From NCBI GenBank assembly GCA_027924585.1, contig BSBM01000125.1:6143001-6207000 (forward strand): a stretch of 64,000 nucleotides of DNA. The letters run 5' to 3'. Every line of letters begins with the position of its first letter. Position 1 is the stretch's first letter. The position numbers and the translations under genes were made by a program. Origin of the DNA: Larix kaempferi (Eukaryota; Streptophyta; Pinopsida; Pinales; Pinaceae). Shown here one piece after another: positions 58,178 to 64,000 of the stretch. The notes under the pieces were generated by a model. It was not told the DNA's origin and did no database searches. It saw only the letters and a list, made by a program, of their open reading frames with translations.

Positions 58178-60383
58178 TTACATATTTTTAGACAATTCCC
58201 AAAAATAGTCGAAAACAACCACATTCTTCAAGGTGCCAACCTTTTCCAACAGTACCTTCTTGTCTTCGACCATATATCTCACAAAGTGATATTGCACATC
58301 AATATTCTTTGTATTAGCATGATAAGTAGGATTCTTTTTTAGGAATATTTCACTTTGGATGTCACAATCTAACCTTACAACTTTTTGTACATACCCAACA
58401 CCTAAACATAATCTATGTAACCATACAACTTCTTTACTTGCATGAGTGGCTGCCATATATTCAACTTATGTAGTTGAGAGTGAAACTACATCATGTCTCT
58501 TGCCCATCCAATTGATAGCTCCTCCAAATAGGTTAAACATTTACTCACTTGTAGATATTTAGTTATTAAGATCTCCAGCCCAATCTACATCAACAAATCC
58601 ATGTACATTTATTACTCTGTTTGGTCCATGTCTTCCTTGGTAGAAGATTGCATAATCTTTAGTGGTACGCAAATATATGAAGACCCTATTTATAGTTGTC
58701 TAGTGATCTTTCCCTGGTTTTGACATATATATGCTCAATACTCCCACTGCATGAGTAATGTATAGTCTGGTACAAACCATTGCATACTTCAAACTACTAA
58801 CTGCTCTAGCATATGGAACTCGTTCCATATCTTCTTTCTCTTCCCGTGTTTTGGTACACTGATCTACAAATAAATTTACACCTATAGCTATAGGGACCTT
58901 GACCGGCTTACTTTCCTACATGTTAAATCTCTGCAGTACTGTCTCAACATATTTTCTTTTATTTAACCAGTTCTTCCTATTTGCACGATCTTTTTTAATA
59001 TCCATTCCTAGTATGAAGTTTGCAACACCAAGATCTTTCAAGTCAAATTTGGAGGATAGATGATACTTCACCTCCTTTATGACATCTTTGTTGTTTCCAA
59101 TCAGCAACATGTCATCAACATACAGTACTATGTTAATGAAGTGATCACAAACTTGTTTGGAGTATACACAATGATCAGCCTTGATTCTCACAAACCCCAA
59201 TCCAAGTATGTATGTGTCAAACTTTTGGTACCACATCCTTGTAGATTGCTTTAGACCATAAAGGGACTTCTTTAGTTTACATACCAGCGCTTTTTTTCCC
59301 TTTACTGTGAACCATTCTGGCTATTTCATGTATATTTCTTCTTCTAGATCCCCATGTAAGAACGATGTCTTCACATCCATCTGCTCTACTTCAATATCAA
59401 ATGCAACAACAACATAAAGAAGAAATCTAATAGAATTTAATTTTGCAACTGGAGAAAATATTTCACCATAATCAGTTCCCTCTACCTGAGAATATCTCTT
59501 TGCTACCAAGCGGGCTTTGTACTTCTCCACTTTACCTTCTGCATTTAACTTCCTTATAAACAACCATTTGCTGCCAATGAATTTTCTTCCAGCAGGTAAC
59601 TGAACTAAATCCCACTATTCATTTTTGTCCAAGGAATCCATTTATTCAAGCATGGCCCTCTTCCATAGATCACTATCCTCTGAATTAACAACTTCCTTCA
59701 CATTTATAGACCGAAAATCGGGAGGGGAATACCTTTTCGGTTGTATTCTTTCTCGAGATGATCTCCTCAAAACAAGGGTATGAGGTTCTTCTTCTTCTAA
59801 TTCAGCTTCTTCTGTTGATTTGGATTCTTCATCTTGTAACTCAAACTCTATCTTCTCTGGTTCCTTTTCCATTGGATTCACTTTCTGTATAGGAATTTCT
59901 TTGACCTCTCTAAACACAACATCTCGACTGTAAACAATCTTCTTAGTTACAAGATTCCAAAGCTTATAACCTTTCATAGTATCTTTATAATAAATAAAGA
60001 TACATCTTTCAACTTTATTTTCCAACTTACTCCTTTTCTCCTTTGGAACAAGTACATAAGCATCACAGCCAAATAATTTCATATGTTTAATAGAGGGTTT
60101 CTTACCAATCCATACCTCTTGTGGAGTTTTGTCAACCAATGTTGATGTTGGTGATAGATTTACCAAGTAACATGCTGTCTCCACTGCCTCTTCCCAGAAT
60201 TTGAGTCCTATCCCGACACTTCTTAGCATGCTCCTTTCCTTTTCCATCAGCGTCCTATTCATCCTTTCAACAAATCCATTCTGTTGAGGTGTGTATGGAG
60301 TAGTCTTCTGCCTTTCTATACTGTACTTCTTATATAATTCCTCAAATTCATTCCCGTGGAACTCTCCACCGTTATCTGTCCTC
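58178..60383 (-). pseudogene. Element E integrase C-half, RT and RNase H
   Basis: In minus-strand order, the integrase core starts at RTDNGGEFHGNEFEELYKKY (60380) and TPYTPQQNG; the catalytic Glu is present in FVERMNRTLM. The integrase C-terminus follows with FGCDAYVLVPKEKR (60060). RT has KARLVAKRYSQVEGTDY (59500), DVKTSFLHGDLEEEIYMK and LYVDDMLLIGNN (59120). RNase H has VDWAGDLNN (58560) and ends with FDYFWELSKNM and a stop at 58178. Nonsense codons and frameshifts occur near 59630, 59240 and 58500. Confidence 0.88.
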
Positions 60384-60798
60384 TGTGAGGAACCTCCAAC
60401 AATTAATTAATGAAAATGCATGATATATCAGAAATAACAGAACACAGAATATATTTATTGATTGCAGGCCATTTTGAGGGGAAAACCTCCTTTGAGCAAA
60501 CTCAATACAAATAACTTCTCGGTGCTTTCATTGGCCTCAACACGTACTTATATAATAAGTCTATGCACCAATACTATGGATCAATACCATGGAACATATA
60601 ATACTACGGGACGACTTACAAAGCATATGCATCCAATACTATGGATCAATACCATGGAACAGATAATACTATGCGATACTACAAACTAAGGATCAATATC
60701 ATGGAACATATAATACTACGGGATGACTTACAAAGCATATGCGTCCAACAACAATATACTAACAAAGTAAAGAGAAAGGTTGACACAGGTTCCTAACA
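60384..60798 (-). repeat. Element F 3' LTR (gypsy)
   Basis: Bounded by TGTGAGGAACCT on the left and AGGTTCCTAACA on the right, a 12-bp terminal inverted repeat with two mismatches. It contains a diverged internal tandem of about 80-115 bp (CAATACTATGGATCAATACC and CATGGAACATATAATACTAC). Immediately to its right is TCCCCTTCCCCTTA, the complement of a polypurine tract, which shows it is the 3' LTR of a minus-strand element. Confidence 0.8.
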
Positions 60799-60914
60799 TC
60801 CCCTTCCCCTTAGAAAAATATTTGTCTTCAAAGCTTTAGATGTGGAAATTGATGTTGAATCTGAAGGAGTGGTTTCCATGTAGCATCCTTTGGTTGCATT
60901 CCGTGCCACTGAAT
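60799..60914 (-). pseudogene. Element F pol C-terminus (chromodomain-type gypsy)
   Basis: Minus-strand text reads IQWHGMQPKDATWKPLLQIQ and then QFPHLKL, the motif Q-W-x-G-x-x-P-x-x-A-T-W-E...FPxFxLEDK that ends pol of chromodomain gypsy elements. The last residues run over the polypurine tract into the LTR, as is usual in that group. One frameshift lies near 60840. The rest of F lies to the right of copia G, beyond the window or deleted. Confidence 0.75.
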
Positions 60915-61504
60915 TGTTGATGTATTTATAACTTCATAATGTATTTCATATATGTATATTGTATTCCTATAGAGATGTTATTATTCCTCTATACGGAAGT
61001 GTCGTCATTTATATTGTAAGTGTCATAACTTATACTTGATGGGTTATTAGACCACCTTGATGGAGTCGGCCCTGTATAAGTCATGTGGGTTAAAGGGTTA
61101 TTAGACCACCCTAGTGGGGGTCATCCCTGTCAGCATTATGTTAAGTGGTTAAGTTGAGGCCGACCTAGTAAGGTTATTAGGCAAGTTAAGTCAAGTATAA
61201 ATAGAGTGCGGGAGGTACTCTATTTGATCATTCACTTTCTCACTTATACACTCATTGGAGGGTGGAGCACTAGTGGAGGAGGAGAAGTTGCTGCTAGGAG
61301 ACTATCTCTTATGCTTGGGTTTTGTATCATTGCTCTATCTATCTCTAAGGAAGTTATTGGGGTTTTTCACCTTATTGGTTTTCCCCAAGGAAACTATGTG
61401 TGTCTATTGTCTCTTGTCATTGCTTCTTGTGATTGATATGCTGTACATGTTATTCTCTCGGTAAATATCCTAGATCATATTGAATTGATGCTAAAAAATT
61501 AACA
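60915..61504 (+). repeat. Element G 5' LTR with TATA box
   Basis: It begins TGTTGATG and ends TTAACA. A good TATA box, AGTATAAATAGAG, lies at 61194-61206, and upstream of it a GGGTTATTAGACCACC phrase is repeated at 61042 and 61107, a possible enhancer duplication. The primer site follows directly. Confidence 0.85.
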
Positions 61505-62234
61505 TGGTATCATAGCTAACCTGAGAAGAAGACACTGTGCAGTTGCGGAAGATAGGGATTCTTGTTTTTTGGGTTTCTCTCCACAGATCTTTAAAGGCAG
61601 GAGGCTAGATTGACTCTCCTCAGCAAGGCGCATCTTTCTGTCGAAACAAAATTCAATTCTGAGCATTTTCAGATTTTGACCTAAAAATTAGTGTTTCCAC
61701 AAAAATAAGAATTTCTGAAATCTGAGACCATGGCTAGATGCTCCTCAGAAAAATCAAAGTTTAGAGCTTTGGATCGAACGCTTTGGTTGGGTGAAGCTCC
61801 AGGAAAATCAATCCCTAGTTTAGAATTCTGTCTAGTGAAGCCAAAAATTAGGGCTTCTGCAAAAGTTGGAATTTCTGAAATCTGAGACCATGGATGGGAG
61901 ATCCTCTGAAAAATCGAAGTTTAGAGACCAAGATCGAACTTTTTGGATGGATGAATCTCCAGGAAAATCAAACCCTAATTCAGGGTCCTCCCAAGTGAAT
62001 CCGGAAGTTTGAAAAGCAAATTTGAGGGGGAAACTTTGCAGTTTTCAAATTATAAGTATACCAGCTTGATCAGCTCATCAAGGCGCATCTTTCTATCCTT
62101 TTAGAAGTTTGAAATTCAAAGTTTGAATTTTTAGGGTTTCTCTACAAACCCTAATCCAGCTCCATATCCAGATTTCTGCAAATCAAATGGTAAGACCTAA
62201 ATATTTTCTATTTCCATTTGAAGTACTCTTTAAG
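61505..62234 (+). promoter_or_regulatory. Element G primer site and leader
   Basis: TGGTATCATAGC at 61505-61516 is a one-base variant of the copia initiator-tRNA primer site. The leader contains a duplicated stretch of about 150 bp: 61710-61800 and 61865-61965 share ATTTCTGAAATCTGAGACCA, CTCCAGGAAAATCAA and GATCGAAC. No coding frame is present. Confidence 0.85.
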
Positions 62235-62940
62235 ATGTCTCACCACACCAATCTTGAGGATAAGCTTGAAGGGGTTGATAACTTTCGAGCATGGAAGTAT
62301 AGGATTGGGTTAATTCTATAAGAGAGTGAGTTGGACACCTACATAAGTGAAGGGGTTCCTGTCCCAGAGGGAGAAGAGACTAAGGCCTTACACAAGAGGA
62401 ACTTGGTCAAGGATAAGAGGATCATTGTTGATTCTATCAAAGACCATCTCATATCACATGTGTCATCTCTGAAGACACCTAAGGAGATGCTTGATTCCTT
62501 GACCAAGCTATTTGAAGGGAAGAATATGAATCGGAAGATGACCTTGAGGAATAAATTGAAGAATATCAAGATCCAGAATGCAGAGACCATGCAGTCTTAT
62601 TTCGCAAGGGTCTCCCAGATAAAAGAACAACTTGAATCTATGGGAGAAGATATAGAGAATGGAGAAGTGGTAATGACCACTCTTAATGGCCTTCCTAGGT
62701 CATGGGATTCCTTCATCCAAGGAATATGTGCTAGGAAGAAACTTATCACATTCAGTAGGCTGTGGGAAGAATGCTCAGAGGAAGAAGCTCGGATTGTAGC
62801 TTGAGAAGAAAAGATGGGGAATGAAGATCAAGCTCTCACAGCACATACCAAGAAGAGGACACTTTTCCTCTGATTATCCTAAGAACAAAAAGAACAACAA
62901 CAACTACTACTACAAGCAATATGACAGGTATGACTTACAG
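62235..62940 (+). pseudogene. Element G gag
   Basis: It starts at ATG 62235 with MSHHTNLEDKLEGVDNFRAW. The copia gag domain (UBN2-like) follows with KEMLDSLTKLFEG, LRNKLKNIKI and LNGLPRSWDSFIQG. TAA at 62319 and TGA at 62802 stand where Gln and Arg are expected. Past 62804 the text enters the basic, Asn/Tyr-rich tail before the knuckle. An excellent splice donor, ACAG|GTATGTTT, occurs at 62940. Confidence 0.85.
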
Positions 62941-63008
62941 GTATGTTTTGAAATTTGTTCATGATTAAGTTTATAATATGATTGTCTTCATGTTATTGAG
63001 TTTAGTAA

Positions 63009-64000
63009 TGTTGTTTCAGCAACACCCCCCCCCAAAATTTTGTACATATTGGGGCCCCTCCTTTCATTTTTTGTAGAAAGTTTGCCTTAAGAAGCCATCC
63101 TCAACTGTTAACTTTGTTCTACAACAAGAAATCTTGCCACGAAGTCTCCCTGGAAATTCCGGAATGATTTGACAAAGCCTCGCAGTGGTGGAGGCCTTTG
63201 TGTAAACATCTCGAAAAGGGACTTAGAAACTTTCGTTGAAAGATTGCGGAAGCCATTGGACTTTTCCTCCCGAAACTGCGAACAGATTCGTCTTACTCTC
63301 CCAAAAGCTGCCGGAGGAATCCCTTTAAAGAAAAACCTTAAGTCTTCCCTCAACTTTTGCGGCACCATTCCAGTTCTCTTTCCGAAAATGCCGAAACGGT
63401 TAAACCTTTTCGGAACAATTCGTTCAAACCTTCCGCAACCGCAGAAGCTTTCAAGCTTTCCCCCCGAAACGGTGGGAGTTGTTTGTCTAATCCTCTCGAA
63501 AGAAGACTTAGAAACATTTTCCCAAAAGGTTGCAGAAGAATTTAAGGGAACCGCCCGAAACCTGCGGAGATCACTCGCGTAAGCTTCCCGAAACCGCGGA
63601 GGAATTCATGAATTCCTTCCGAAAATGTGAAGAGACTTAGAAGTTTCCTTTGGCGGGATTGTTGGACTTTCCATCCCGAAACTGCGGAGCCGTTCATTTT
63701 ACCCTTCCGAAACTATGGAAGCAATCGTCATAAGTCTCCCGAAAAGACTTCGAAATTATTGTCAAAAAGGTCGCGGAAACGTTTGACCAATTCCTCCCGA
63801 AACGGCGGAAGAATTCAAGGAAGCCGCCCAAAACTTGCGGATGAAATTCGCCAACCTTCCCTGAATCTGCCAAGTAACTTAGTCTTTTCGAAAATCTTTG
63901 AGTCTTGAAGTTGCGGAAGCGTTAGCGGTATTCTTCCTGAGCCTTCGCGGAAGCGTTGGCGATATCCCTTCCGAAACCCCGCGGAGCCTTGGAATTTTTT
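63009..64000 (+). mobile_element. W-x-x-I-Y-type unit, copy 3 (5' end only)
   Basis: Homology to 6798 onward starts exactly at TGTTGTTTCAGCAACACC, continues through CCAAAATTTTG and TTGGGGCCCCTCC, and leads into the same kind of palindromic array (63155 to the end: CCCGAAACGGTGGGAG, TTCCGCAACCGCAGAAGC and others). It is inserted in copia G; AGTAA at 63004-63008 is the expected left target duplication. By analogy with copy 1, a large ORF would begin roughly 1.5-2 kb beyond the window. Confidence 0.75.

Larger units (their letters stand above)
57690..60383 (-). mobile_element. Element E: truncated copia retrotransposon
   Basis: Minus-strand integrase C-half, RT and RNase H (58178-60383) are followed by a probable 3' LTR at 57690-58117. 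The 5' part is missing because element F is inserted within the integrase at 60384. Reading frames are broken in several places. Confidence 0.85.
60915..63008 (+). mobile_element. Element G: copia retrotransposon, 5' part
   Basis: 5' LTR (60915-61504), primer site, leader and gag in the plus orientation, inserted in element F's pol. The flanking TGAAT at 60910-60914 would be the target duplication. It is interrupted at 63009 by the third W-x-x-I-Y-type unit. Its pol and 3' LTR are outside the window. Confidence 0.88.

Noticed and set aside
60384-60798. Solo LTR
   Set aside because: A polypurine tract and pol C-terminus directly adjoin it on the right, so it is the 3' LTR of a larger element, not a solo.

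Overview
The window looks like intergenic DNA from the nuclear genome of a land plant with a large, transposon-rich genome. A gymnosperm is my guess, but nothing in the sequence fixes the taxon. I recognise no intact conventional host gene, rRNA, tRNA or CRISPR array. Almost everything is LTR-retrotransposon sequence of several ages, inserted into each other and into older pseudogenes, plus one CACTA-type DNA transposon.

Left third (1-26833). Element A is a decayed minus-strand Ty3/gypsy element. It runs from before the window start to its 5' LTR at 26107-26833. Its gag is split by element B (5254-22687), a close relative with two 722-bp LTRs and a GGTGG target duplication. B has a 4.5-kb gag-protease frame but no reverse transcriptase or integrase, yet its LTRs are nearly identical, so it probably moved recently using enzymes supplied by others. 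Inside B, in the opposite orientation, lies a 7-kb unit (6798-13826). It has TG/CA ends and a probable CAAGG duplication. It holds about 1 kb of GC-rich palindromic micro-repeats followed by one intact 1074-codon ORF, here called the W-x-x-I-Y family. This is the best candidate for something not yet described.

Middle (26834-43120). A inserted into a decayed minus-strand gene with a SET-domain-like signature. Next come tandem repeats, a stray copy of the A/B-type 5' leader, a strong hairpin, several minisatellites, a 300-bp GAT microsatellite, and a minus-strand CACTA (En/Spm-like) element with TNP2-type transposase remnants and palindromic subterminal repeats.

Right third (43121-64000). A plus-strand gypsy RNase H/integrase remnant is followed by a second, diverged palindromic array and a second, broken W-x-x-I-Y copy (47023-56446). 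That copy is split by a complete copia element D (48610-54386; 695-bp LTRs, ATTCA duplication). Then comes a gypsy RT fragment and a stack of nested elements: copia E (minus), interrupted by the 3' end of chromodomain-type gypsy F (minus), interrupted by copia G (plus), interrupted at 63009 by the 5' end of a third W-x-x-I-Y-type unit that runs off the window.

Nothing here works as a pathway. Most coding regions are retroelement Gag, protease, RT, RNase H and integrase, broken mainly by TAG, TAA and TGA codons where glutamine, tryptophan or arginine is expected. That pattern fits C-to-T decay of methylated DNA. The 1074-codon ORF stands out because it is unbroken.
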